From: Bacteroidota bacterium
GTDB lineage: Bacteria; Bacteroidota; Bacteroidia; Flavobacteriales; Flavobacteriaceae
NCBI GenBank assembly: GCA_021793535.1
Contig: JAJYSO010000097.1
Location: 1 to 6,619, forward strand
DNA: 6,619 bases
Direction: 5' to 3'
Part shown: positions 1 through 6,452 of the stretch, one piece after another
How the letters are laid out: each line of letters opens with the position of its first letter
Numbering within the stretch: position 1 is the stretch's first letter
Made by a program: the position numbers and the translations under genes
Notes under the pieces: generated by a model
Databases searched by the model: none
What the model saw: only the letters and a program-made list of their open reading frames with translations
What the model was told of the DNA's origin: nothing

Positions 1-311
1 CGGTTTCAACCAGTCTTAATCTACTGTTGACCAACGGGGGGATAGAGTACTTTACCAAACCCGGAGAACGCAAACGATTTTTTAGGCTGAGCAAATCCTA
101 TTTGAAAGTGGACCTGAAGAAGAGTAAAGATCGCATTTCAAAAGAGCTTCAATTAATTAAGAAAGTGGAGCAGTTTAACCTTCAATTCAATGAAGAAAAA
201 TACCAGAAGCACAAAGATTTTGGAAAGCTTTATAAAGAGTATTTAGAGTTGCATTATGCCAACTTGGAGAATACGATAAATAAAATGAATCAATTAGAAA
301 AAACAGTATAG
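1..311 (+). CDS. GbsR/MarR-like winged-helix transcriptional regulator, C-terminal part (5' end outside window)
   Basis: The reading frame is open from the left edge (first full codon at 3) to TAG at 309-311, giving 102 visible residues; the N-terminus is missing. A TTG at 27 is an internal Leu codon, not a start. The first visible residues (VSTSLNLLL) look like the end of a helix-turn-helix recognition helix. They are followed by a beta-wing with IEYFTKPGERKRFFRL, a pattern typical of GbsR/MarR-type regulators in Bacteroidota, and then by a charged helical tail of about 70 residues that probably serves dimerisation. Such proteins bind DNA as dimers in the cytoplasm and often repress adjacent efflux genes. 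The next gene starts only 10 nt downstream, so co-transcription and autoregulation of the pump operon are likely; this is inferred from position. A TetR assignment is unlikely, because the DNA-binding part lies just before a wing. The ligand is unknown. Confidence 0.75.
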   Translation, partial: VSTSLNLLLTNGGIEYFTKPGERKRFFRLSKSYLKVDLKKSKDRISKELQLIKKVEQFNLQFNEEKYQKHKDFGKLYKEYLELHYANLENTINKMNQLEKTV

Positions 312-321
312 CAAACGTGAT

Positions 322-1461
322 ATGAAAAAGTACTATTACTCCTTAGGGATTATAATTTCTGTTTTAACGCTTGTCTCTTGTGGAAAAGGACAAGAGCCTG
401 CACAAGCCGCAGCACCATCGGGACCAACCCCCGTGACAACGGTTAAAATTCCTTCTCGTGATGTCACCACATATAAGGATTACCCTACCAGTATAGAGGG
501 GATAATCAACAGTGATGCCCGCCCTAAAATTTCAGGCTATATTACGGATGTTTTGGTGGATGAAGGCCAGCGTGTGAAGCAAGGACAAATTTTGTTCCGA
601 TTAGAGACGGCCTCTTTGACTGAAGAGGCGGCAGCGGCAAAGGCAAACATCAATGCCGCTCAAGTACAGGTTGACCAGCTTAAACCTTTGGTTGAAAAGA
701 ACATTGTGAGTACCAATCAATTGGCTACAGCGGAAGCTAAGCTTAGCCAAGCGAAGGCTGCTTATCAAAGCATTGTAGCCAATATTGGCTATGCGACTGT
801 AAAGAGTCCTGTAGATGGTTATGCGGGAACTATTCGTATTCGCAAAGGGAACCTGGTAAGTCCGAGTGACCCCAGCCCATTGACGACCATCACTGATATT
901 ACACAGGTCTATGCCTATTTCTCCATGAATGAGAAAGACTACCTTAATTTTTTAATGACCTCAGAAGGAGAGACCAAGGCAGAAAAGATAAAGAATATGC
1001 CTGAGGTGACCCTTATTATGGCCAACGGACAAGAGTATCCTCATAAAGGAAGGATTCAGACCATCAACTCTCAGATTGGAAAAGAGAGCGGTAGCGTTTC
1101 CTTCCGGGCTGTTTTTGATAACCCCGAGCAATTATTGACCAACGGAAGTACCGGTAAGATCAGAGTACCCACCTTGAATAAGGACATGCCTATTGTTCCT
1201 CAAAAATCTACTTTTGAAAGACAAGGACGCACCTATGTGGGTAAAATTGAAAAAACGGATACAGCTACAGTTGCTGTTTTCCAACACATTGAAATCAAAG
1301 ATCGAACCAAAGGGCTTTATATTGTAGGCGAAGGCGTTAAAGAAGGTGATGAAATTGTGGCTGAAGGAGTGGACAAACTTCAGAGCGGTACACCTGTTGA
1401 ACCTCGAGAGCAAGCTTTTGACAGTGTAGCCAAACCTTTAAAAGCTATTTTCAGGGATTAA
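322..1461 (+). CDS. RND efflux periplasmic adaptor lipoprotein (membrane fusion protein, AcrA/HlyD-like)
   Basis: This adaptor links the inner-membrane pump to the outer-membrane channel. The 379-residue length is normal for the AcrA/MexA family. Residues 1-20 form a lipoprotein signal with lipobox LVSC; Cys20 would be lipidated, anchoring the protein in a membrane facing the periplasm. The first half of the lipoyl domain covers about 67-95 (RPKISGYITDVLVDEGQRV). An Ala/Gln-rich alpha-helical hairpin spans about 97-156. The second lipoyl half is about 157-182 (ATVKSPVDGYAG). The beta-barrel follows at about 190-285, and the membrane-proximal domain at about 290-361 (VPQ, then VKEGDEIVAEGVDKL). 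The hairpin tip carries L123 and S130 of the channel-docking pattern R-x3-L-x6-S, but position 119 is Gln instead of Arg. ATG 322 directly precedes the signal peptide; no clear Shine-Dalgarno is visible, as is common in Bacteroidota. It is the second gene of the operon. Confidence 0.95.
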   Translation: MKKYYYSLGIIISVLTLVSCGKGQEPAQAAAPSGPTPVTTVKIPSRDVTTYKDYPTSIEGIINSDARPKISGYITDVLVDEGQRVKQGQILFRLETASLTEEAAAAKANINAAQVQVDQLKPLVEKNIVSTNQLATAEAKLSQAKAAYQSIVANIGYATVKSPVDGYAGTIRIRKGNLVSPSDPSPLTTITDITQVYAYFSMNEKDYLNFLMTSEGETKAEKIKNMPEVTLIMANGQEYPHKGRIQTINSQIGKESGSVSFRAVFDNPEQLLTNGSTGKIRVPTLNKDMPIVPQKSTFERQGRTYVGKIEKTDTATVAVFQHIEIKDRTKGLYIVGEGVKEGDEIVAEGVDKLQSGTPVEPREQAFDSVAKPLKAIFRD

Positions 1462-1480
1462 CGAGTAAGATTTGTAAAAA

Positions 1481-1488
1481 AGAGAGGA
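1481..1488 (+). promoter_or_regulatory. Shine-Dalgarno-like site of the first RND pump gene
   Basis: AGAGAGGA ends 6 nt before ATG 1495 and is the only convincing Shine-Dalgarno-like sequence among the starts in this window. It supports ATG 1495 as the start. It lies in the 33-nt gap between the adaptor and pump genes. Confidence 0.5.
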
Positions 1489-1494
1489 TTTAAT

Positions 1495-4400
1495 ATGTTA
1501 GATAAATTTATTGAGCGTCCGGTTTTATCGACCGTCATATCGATTATTATCGTTATTTTGGGGGTGCTGGGGATTACTTCCCTGCCGATCACCCAATATC
1601 CAGATATCGCCCCCCCCACTGTTCAGGTGACTGCGACGTATCCGGGAGCCAATGCCGAAACGGTATTAAAGAGTGTGATCATCCCAATTGAAGAGCAAAT
1701 TAACGGGGTTGAAGGGATGAGTTATATTACTTCTACGGCCTCTAACAGCGGCCGTGCTGAGATTACCGTCTTTTTCGAGCAAAATTATGATGAAGACATT
1801 GCTGCGGTAAACGTGCAAAACCGGGTGGCATTGGCCAATGCTGTTTTGCCCCAAGAAGTTTTGCAAATCGGGGTCAATACACAAAAGCAGCAAACCAGTG
1901 CGTTGATGTTTATGTCGGTATACAGTTCGAACCCCGAATATAACGAAACCTACATTGCTAATTATTTAAATATCAACGTAGTACCGGAATTAAAACGAGT
2001 GAACGGGGTAGGTGAGGTGCAAGTGTTTACCTCTAAAAACTATTCCATGCGCATCTGGATCAAGCCGGATAAAATGGTGTCTTATGGGTTGGAACCTGTG
2101 GATGTGGTCAACGCCATTAATGAGCAGAGTTTAGAGGCTGCTGCGGGTACGTTAGGAGAAAACAGCGGAGAGAGCTTTTCGTATACCATTCGTTATTCGG
2201 GAAGGTATGATGAGGTAGAGCAGTATAAAGATATTATCATTAAAGCATTGGGAGATGGTGAATACCTTCGTTTAAAAGATGTTGCGGATATCGATTTAGG
2301 GGCGGAGAATTACGGAGTGACTTCGATTACCAAGGGTTATCCTAGTGTGTCGATGGGGGTGTTTCAGACAAAAGGCTCCAATGCCCAAGAAATTATTCGA
2401 GAAATATACGATAGACTGGATGAGTTCAAGGCTGATTTTCCAGAGGGAATGGATTATTTTGTACCCTTTGATTCCAATGAATTCCTAGAAGCTTCCATTG
2501 ATAAGGTTGTCCATACACTGGTCGAAGCCTTTATTTTGGTGTTTATCGTCGTTTTTATTTTCCTACAGGATTTCCGATCGACATTGATTCCAGCGATTGC
2601 TGTTCCCGTGTCAATTATTGGTACGTTTTTCTTTTTGAATTTATTTGGGTATTCGATTAACCTGCTTACGCTGTTTGCCTTGGTGCTGGCAATTGGTATT
2701 GTGGTGGATGATGCCATTGTGGTGGTGGAGGCCGTGCATGCGAAGTTGGATCAAGGGGAGAAAGATGTGCTTAAGGGAACCAAGGAAGCCATGCATGAAA
2801 TTGCCGGAGCTATTGTGTCCATTACATTAGTGATGGGGGCAGTGTTTATACCGGTTACCTTTATTCCAGGCCCTCCAGGAGTGTTTTATAAGCAATTCGG
2901 GATTACCTTGATGGTGGCTATTTTTATTTCCGCGGTGAACGCCTTGACCTTGAGTCCGGCGCTCTGTGCAGTATTTTTGAAACCGCACAAGGAGGAGGAA
3001 GAAGGAAAAAAGAAGAACTTGATGCAGCGTTTTCATACCGGATTTAATACTGCTTTTAATGCCACGATTAATAAATATGCCCAATCGTTACACTATATCT
3101 TTAAGCACAAATGGATTACTCCTTTGGTAATTGTGCTTGCCGCATTGGGTATATGGTGGGCTTCCAGCCAAATCCCAACAGGATTTGTGCCGGATGAGGA
3201 TCGCGCCATTTTATTTGCCAACATTGAACTTCCGGTAGGATCTTCTCTGGATAGAACTGTAGAAGTTGAGCATGAACTTTCGGAGAAAATAATGCAGGTG
3301 CCCGGTGTTAAAGATGTTTCATTGGTTTCTGGATTTAGTTTGATCGGCGGCCAAGGAAGTAACTTCGGACTGGGTTTTGTCAAATTGGACGATTGGAGCA
3401 AACGTAAAACTGACGACTTATCGGCAGATGCCATTACCGGTAAATTGTTTGGCGCAGCAGCCACAATTCCCGGGGCCAATATTATTTTCTTTGCTCCACC
3501 TAGTATCCCTGGATATGGTGCCTCTGGTGGGTTTGAGGTAAACCTTCAAGATCGTTCCGGCGGGAGTTTTGAGGAGCTGGATGAACAGAATAAAGCCTTT
3601 TTAATGGCCTTGAATCAGCGCCCAGAAATCCAATATGCCACTTCTTCTTTTAGTACGGAATACCCTCAATTTCAGATGGATATCAATGTGCCGGTAGCTA
3701 AAGAAAACGGAGTCTCAGTCAGTTCTATTTTTAGAGCATTACAAGGGTACATCGGTGGTATTTATACCGCAGACTTTTCCTTGTTCGGGAAGCAATATAA
3801 AGTGTATGTTCAAGCTGCACCCGAAGATCGGGTGAAACAGGAAGACTTAAACAATATGTACGTGCGAACCCGTACGGGTGAGATGGCCCCGATTTCGCAA
3901 TTTGTCAATTTAAAAGAGGTAACCGGTCCGCAGTCAGTGACCCGTTTCAACTTGTTTAACTCGACCAAGATTACCGGGGCAGCCAATCCTGGGTATAGTT
4001 CTGGAGATGCCATTGGGGCCATTGAGGAGGTTTCAAAAGATTTCCCTTCCAACTTTTCGGTAGACTACTCTGGGTTGACCAGAGAAGAGGTGAAAGCTTC
4101 TGGGCAGACGGGTATTGTCTTTCTTTTGGTGGTGGTGTTTGTGTACTTTTTCCTCTCCGCTCAATACGAAAGTTATTTGTTGCCATTCTCTATTTTGCTA
4201 TCGGTTCCGTTGGGTATTTTTGGAGCGTATTTCAGTGCTATGCTACTCGGAGTGGAAAACAGCATTTACTTTCAGATTGCGCTCATTATGTTGATAGGGT
4301 TGTTGGCTAAAAATGCGATTTTGATTGTGGAATTTGCCATTCAGCGGCGGCGGCTCGGAGAAACTATTTTTGACTCGGCCATTGATGGAGCCAAGGCGCG

Positions 4401-4656
4401 ATTACGGCCTATTTTGATGACCTCTTTTGCCTTTATATTTGGGTTGATGCCATTGGTTTTGGCCACCGGAGTAGGTGCTGTTGGAAACCGGGCTATTGGA
4501 ACCGGAGCCGTCGGTGGTTTGTTTATAGGGACACTACTGGGGGTATTCATCATTCCTACCCTTTATATTTTCTTCCAATGGATTCAAGAGAAGTTCACCG
4601 GAGCTCCTTTTCAAACGGAAGAAATAGAAAATAATACTAAAATTGAAGAAAAATAA
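1495..4656 (+). CDS. RND multidrug efflux pump, inner-membrane permease (HAE1/AcrB-like)
   Basis: This is the proton-driven transporter of the tripartite pump; it works as a trimer that exports amphiphilic compounds from the periplasm and inner-membrane leaflet. The 1053 residues match the usual AcrB/MexB length, and the gene is intact. The N-terminus has the family pattern FIERPVLSTVIS, TM1 (about 10-28) and PITQYPDIAPPTV. Two similar halves are visible: TM1 with a large periplasmic loop and TM2-6 (about 337-495), then TM7 (about 538-556) with a second loop and TM8-12 (about 868-1030). Proton-relay residues are present: Asp405-Asp406 in TM4 (GIVVDDAIVVVEA), Lys939 in TM10 (LLAKNAILIVEF), and Arg969 with Thr976 in TM11 (RLRPILMTS). 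A Gly-rich switch-loop-like segment lies at about 612-628. The acidic/basic linker EEEEGKKK (500-507) joins the halves on the cytoplasmic side. The HAE1 type implies drug or amphiphile export rather than metal export, but the substrate cannot be read from sequence. Confidence 0.97.
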   Translation: MLDKFIERPVLSTVISIIIVILGVLGITSLPITQYPDIAPPTVQVTATYPGANAETVLKSVIIPIEEQINGVEGMSYITSTASNSGRAEITVFFEQNYDEDIAAVNVQNRVALANAVLPQEVLQIGVNTQKQQTSALMFMSVYSSNPEYNETYIANYLNINVVPELKRVNGVGEVQVFTSKNYSMRIWIKPDKMVSYGLEPVDVVNAINEQSLEAAAGTLGENSGESFSYTIRYSGRYDEVEQYKDIIIKALGDGEYLRLKDVADIDLGAENYGVTSITKGYPSVSMGVFQTKGSNAQEIIREIYDRLDEFKADFPEGMDYFVPFDSNEFLEASIDKVVHTLVEAFILVFIVVFIFLQDFRSTLIPAIAVPVSIIGTFFFLNLFGYSINLLTLFALVLAIGIVVDDAIVVVEAVHAKLDQGEKDVLKGTKEAMHEIAGAIVSITLVMGAVFIPVTFIPGPPGVFYKQFGITLMVAIFISAVNALTLSPALCAVFLKPHKEEEEGKKKNLMQRFHTGFNTAFNATINKYAQSLHYIFKHKWITPLVIVLAALGIWWASSQIPTGFVPDEDRAILFANIELPVGSSLDRTVEVEHELSEKIMQVPGVKDVSLVSGFSLIGGQGSNFGLGFVKLDDWSKRKTDDLSADAITGKLFGAAATIPGANIIFFAPPSIPGYGASGGFEVNLQDRSGGSFEELDEQNKAFLMALNQRPEIQYATSSFSTEYPQFQMDINVPVAKENGVSVSSIFRALQGYIGGIYTADFSLFGKQYKVYVQAAPEDRVKQEDLNNMYVRTRTGEMAPISQFVNLKEVTGPQSVTRFNLFNSTKITGAANPGYSSGDAIGAIEEVSKDFPSNFSVDYSGLTREEVKASGQTGIVFLLVVVFVYFFLSAQYESYLLPFSILLSVPLGIFGAYFSAMLLGVENSIYFQIALIMLIGLLAKNAILIVEFAIQRRRLGETIFDSAIDGAKARLRPILMTSFAFIFGLMPLVLATGVGAVGNRAIGTGAVGGLFIGTLLGVFIIPTLYIFFQWIQEKFTGAPFQTEEIENNTKIEEK

Positions 4657-4660
4657 GGTT

Positions 4661-6070
4661 ATGAAAAACAGTCTTAAGATTCTGGGTCTGGCGTTGACAC
4701 TTGTATTGGTGCAGTCTTGCTTTGTCGCTAAAGATTATGAAGCTCCTACTGATATTGTGAAAGAAGATCACTTTAGAACGGATCAGTTGTCTTCCGATAG
4801 CCTTTCGATGGCCGATCTGTCTTGGCGGGAACTATTTACGGATCCCCTTTTGCAGGAGTATATCGATCGTGCTTTGATCAACAATAATGATATTCGGATC
4901 GCGTTACAACAAATCGCTATTGCAGAAGCTTATGTAAAGCAAGGAAAGGCGGGGTATTTACCGGTGTTGTCTGGGGATCTAAGCATGACGCGAAATTTTC
5001 CTTCTAAAAATGGGCCTTCGGCTTTGCCCAAAGGGGATCATGTCAGTATTTATGATTTGGGAGGCAACCTCTCATGGGAAGCGGATATTTGGGGAAAGAT
5101 CAGAAGTCAGAAGCGGGCTTTTGATGCCTCCTTCTTACAAACGGTCGCTGCGCATCAAGCCGTGAAAACAGAATTGATCGCGGGAATTGCTTCGGCCTAT
5201 TATCAATTGATGGCTTTGGACGAACAAATTGAAGTTACTAAAGAAACCATTGAGACGCGTAAGACGAGTTTGGAAACTACACGAGCGTTAAAAGAAGCGG
5301 GAGCAGGAACAGTGACCTCTACGGCGGTGCAACAGACAGAGGCACAATATTTGGATGCGAAAGCTATTTTAATTGACTTGGAAACACAAGCTCGGATCTT
5401 GGAAAACACCATTAGTGTTTTGATGAATGAGGAGCCTCATCATATTGAGCGATCAGCATTAGCGGATCAAAGGGTGACCACTACCTATAAACTAGGGGTT
5501 CCCGCTCAATTACTAGCCAACCGCCCTGATGTGAGAATCGCCGAGGCTGGATACCGACAAGCCTTTGAAATGACTAATGTGGCGAAAGCACAACTCTATC
5601 CCTCTTTTACCATTGGGCTAAACGGAGGTTTTCAATCTCTGCAACTTAAAAAATGGTTTGAGCAAAACTCTTTGAATGCGGGGATATTGGGAGGAATCAC
5701 AGCTCCTATTTTAAATGGACGCGCACTTAAGACCAATTATGAGGTTTCTCAACTGGAACAGGAGCAAGCCCGCTTGCAATACAGAAAGGCATTGGTACAG
5801 GCGAGTAAGGAGGTTTCAGATGCCTTGTATAATTACCAAGCGGCTTCTGAAAAAATCGAGATTAAAACAGATCAGCGTAGTTTGTTGGAGCAAGCCGTGG
5901 AAGATTCACAAGCATTGTTGGAGTCCGGATATAACAACTTTAGTTATTTAGAGGTGTTAACCGCTCAGGAGAGCGTGCTCAATGCAAGCTTAGGGGTGAT
6001 CAATGAGCGTGTAGCCCAATTGAATAGTATGGTAGAGTTATACCGAGCCCTCGGAGGAGGATGGAAATAA
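4661..6070 (+). CDS. Outer-membrane efflux channel lipoprotein (OprM/NodT family)
   Basis: This is the outer-membrane duct of the pump, expected to form a trimeric beta-barrel with a long periplasmic alpha-helical tunnel that docks on the adaptor hairpins. I prefer ATG 4661 (469 aa), 4 nt after the pump stop codon. It gives a compact lipoprotein signal, MKNSLKILGLALTLVLVQSC, with lipidation at Cys20. A TTG at 4643 would add six residues and overlap the pump gene by 14 nt, with no visible Shine-Dalgarno. Two outer-membrane-efflux-protein repeats cover about 55-255 and 280-465. Recognisable family segments are SWRELFTDPLLQ (54-65), LSWEADIWGKIRS (137-149), LLANRPDVRIAEA (284-296), AQLYPSFT (310-317) and the C-terminal LYRALGGGW (460-468). 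Long Ala/Gln/Glu-rich helices between them fit the tunnel. It is the last gene of the operon, and the terminator begins 35 nt after its stop. Confidence 0.95.
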   Translation: MKNSLKILGLALTLVLVQSCFVAKDYEAPTDIVKEDHFRTDQLSSDSLSMADLSWRELFTDPLLQEYIDRALINNNDIRIALQQIAIAEAYVKQGKAGYLPVLSGDLSMTRNFPSKNGPSALPKGDHVSIYDLGGNLSWEADIWGKIRSQKRAFDASFLQTVAAHQAVKTELIAGIASAYYQLMALDEQIEVTKETIETRKTSLETTRALKEAGAGTVTSTAVQQTEAQYLDAKAILIDLETQARILENTISVLMNEEPHHIERSALADQRVTTTYKLGVPAQLLANRPDVRIAEAGYRQAFEMTNVAKAQLYPSFTIGLNGGFQSLQLKKWFEQNSLNAGILGGITAPILNGRALKTNYEVSQLEQEQARLQYRKALVQASKEVSDALYNYQAASEKIEIKTDQRSLLEQAVEDSQALLESGYNNFSYLEVLTAQESVLNASLGVINERVAQLNSMVELYRALGGGWK

Positions 6071-6105
6071 ATTACCGGCCCTTCAGGCACTTTTTCAGAT
6101 GCAAT

Positions 6106-6143
6106 AAAACAGCTGCTCCGCGATTTTGAGGCAGCTGTTTTTT
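6106..6143 (+). terminator. Intrinsic (Rho-independent) terminator of the efflux operon
   Basis: A perfect 11-bp stem, AAAACAGCTGC (6106-6116) with GCAGCTGTTTT (6131-6141), encloses a 14-nt loop. The 3' arm runs into six consecutive T (6138-6143), followed by ATTT. It lies 35 nt after the outer-membrane factor stop codon and should separate this operon from the second pump gene. Confidence 0.88.
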
Positions 6144-6209
6144 ATTTGCTCTTCCTTTCAGAGGATTTTCCTATTTTTTGAAATATTCCTATCCTTTCTC
6201 TCTCTTTTC

Positions 6210-6239
6210 TTTGCTTTTAATAATATTTGTTTAACTTTG
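6210..6239 (+). promoter_or_regulatory. Candidate Bacteroidota-type promoter P1 for the second RND gene
   Basis: TTTG (6210-6213), an 18-nt spacer and TAACTTTG (6232-6239) fit the Bacteroidota -33/-7 consensus (TTTG, then TAnnTTTG, with 17-23 nt between as described for Flavobacterium). It lies after the terminator and on the strand of the downstream gene. Initiation would be expected near 6245, leaving a leader of about 200 nt. Confidence 0.55.
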
Positions 6240-6259
6240 AGTGGCATTTTTTAAGTTTG
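6226..6259 (+). promoter_or_regulatory. Candidate Bacteroidota-type promoter P2, staggered with P1
   Basis: TTTG (6226-6229), a 22-nt spacer and TAAGTTTG (6252-6259) give a second full match to the TAnnTTTG box, 20 bp downstream of the P1 box. The P2 -7 box lies exactly between the arms of the inverted repeat at 6239-6270, so it is the promoter most likely to be occluded by a bound regulator. Only one of P1 and P2 may be active. Confidence 0.45.
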
Positions 6260-6270
6260 GAATGCTACTC
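6239..6270. repeat. Inverted repeat bracketing the P2 -7 box; candidate operator
   Basis: GAGTGGCATT (6239-6248) and AATGCTACTC (6261-6270) are complementary at nine of ten positions, and the tenth is a G-T pair. The 12-nt centre contains the P2 -7 box, and the left arm touches the last base of the P1 -7 box. Dyad symmetry over promoter elements is the usual layout for a dimeric repressor site. In a P1 transcript the same bases could form a 5' hairpin instead. The regulator that would bind is not shown by the sequence. Confidence 0.45.
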
Positions 6271-6313
6271 AATGGAGTATTGAGGATAGATAGGTCTTCT
6301 CGTAATCTTTTTT

Positions 6314-6332
6314 TACCTCTTTAAAAGAGGTA
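6314..6332. repeat. 19-bp perfect palindrome in the leader; candidate operator or mRNA hairpin
   Basis: TACCTCTTTAAAAGAGGTA is fully symmetric around A6323, with 9-bp arms. A run of seven T precedes it (6308-6314), but no T-run follows on either strand, so it does not read as an intrinsic terminator. The size and symmetry fit a site for a dimeric winged-helix regulator. A related half-site, CTCTTTTAAAA, recurs at 6412-6422 close to the start codon. Confidence 0.45.
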
Positions 6333-6343
6333 CAGGGTATTTT

Positions 6344-6431
6344 ATTACTTAATTTGAGTAGTGTATAAAGCTGAATGATGCCGAGCTAACTTTACGTTTA
6401 TCACCACTCATCTCTTTTAAAATTAAGTAAT
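6344..6431. repeat. 12-bp perfect inverted repeat with widely spaced arms, upstream of the second RND start
   Basis: ATTACTTAATTT (6344-6355) is the exact reverse complement of AAATTAAGTAAT (6420-6431), with 64 nt between. Additional short pairings inside, GAG 6356-6358 with CTC 6412-6414 and AGTG 6360-6363 with CACT 6405-6408, could extend the stem with small bulges. The right arm ends 21 nt before ATG 6453, so an RNA fold here could influence ribosome access. It may equally be two spaced DNA-binding sites, or chance in AT-rich sequence. Confidence 0.4.
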
Positions 6432-6452
6432 CTTCAAAAATAGACATGCATA

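Larger units (their letters stand above)
6144..6452. other. Long AT-rich intergenic leader region before the second RND gene
   Basis: This stretch of about 310 nt contains no gene-sized reading frame and no adaptor gene for the downstream pump. It begins with a pyrimidine-rich stretch (about 6144-6218) and then carries two promoter candidates and three dyad-symmetric elements, listed separately. The only small frame of note is a 20-codon ORF, 6262-6324, discussed as a finding. No tRNA, CRISPR repeat or insertion-sequence end is visible. Confidence 0.7.

Noticed and set aside
27..311. A complete 94-residue protein starting at TTG 27
   Set aside because: The frame is open upstream to the window edge, and the upstream residues continue a recognition-helix pattern, so this is the tail of a larger gene.
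2990..3020. Purine-rich AGGAGG-like stretch inside the first pump gene, as an internal ribosome site
   Set aside because: It encodes the Glu/Lys linker between the two pump halves; the nearest in-frame ATG (3022) is about 25 nt after the AGGAGG core, too far for initiation.
3093..3479. Minus-strand ORFs across the pump genes, the longest of 128 codons
   Set aside because: They lie entirely opposite well-supported genes, show no recognisable domain, and have the composition expected of antisense shadows.
4643..4660. TTG 4643 as start of the outer-membrane factor
   Set aside because: ATG 4661 gives a standard lipoprotein signal with Cys20 and sits 4 nt after the pump stop; the TTG adds six charged residues and has no visible Shine-Dalgarno.
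6078..6095. GCC-CTTCA-GGC followed by a T-run, as a first terminator
   Set aside because: Only three base pairs form; the 11-bp stem at 6106-6141 just downstream is far stronger.
6364..6394. A third promoter with -7 box TAACTTTA (6387-6394)
   Set aside because: The last base departs from the consensus G, and no TTTG lies 17-23 nt upstream; the nearest is 30 nt away.
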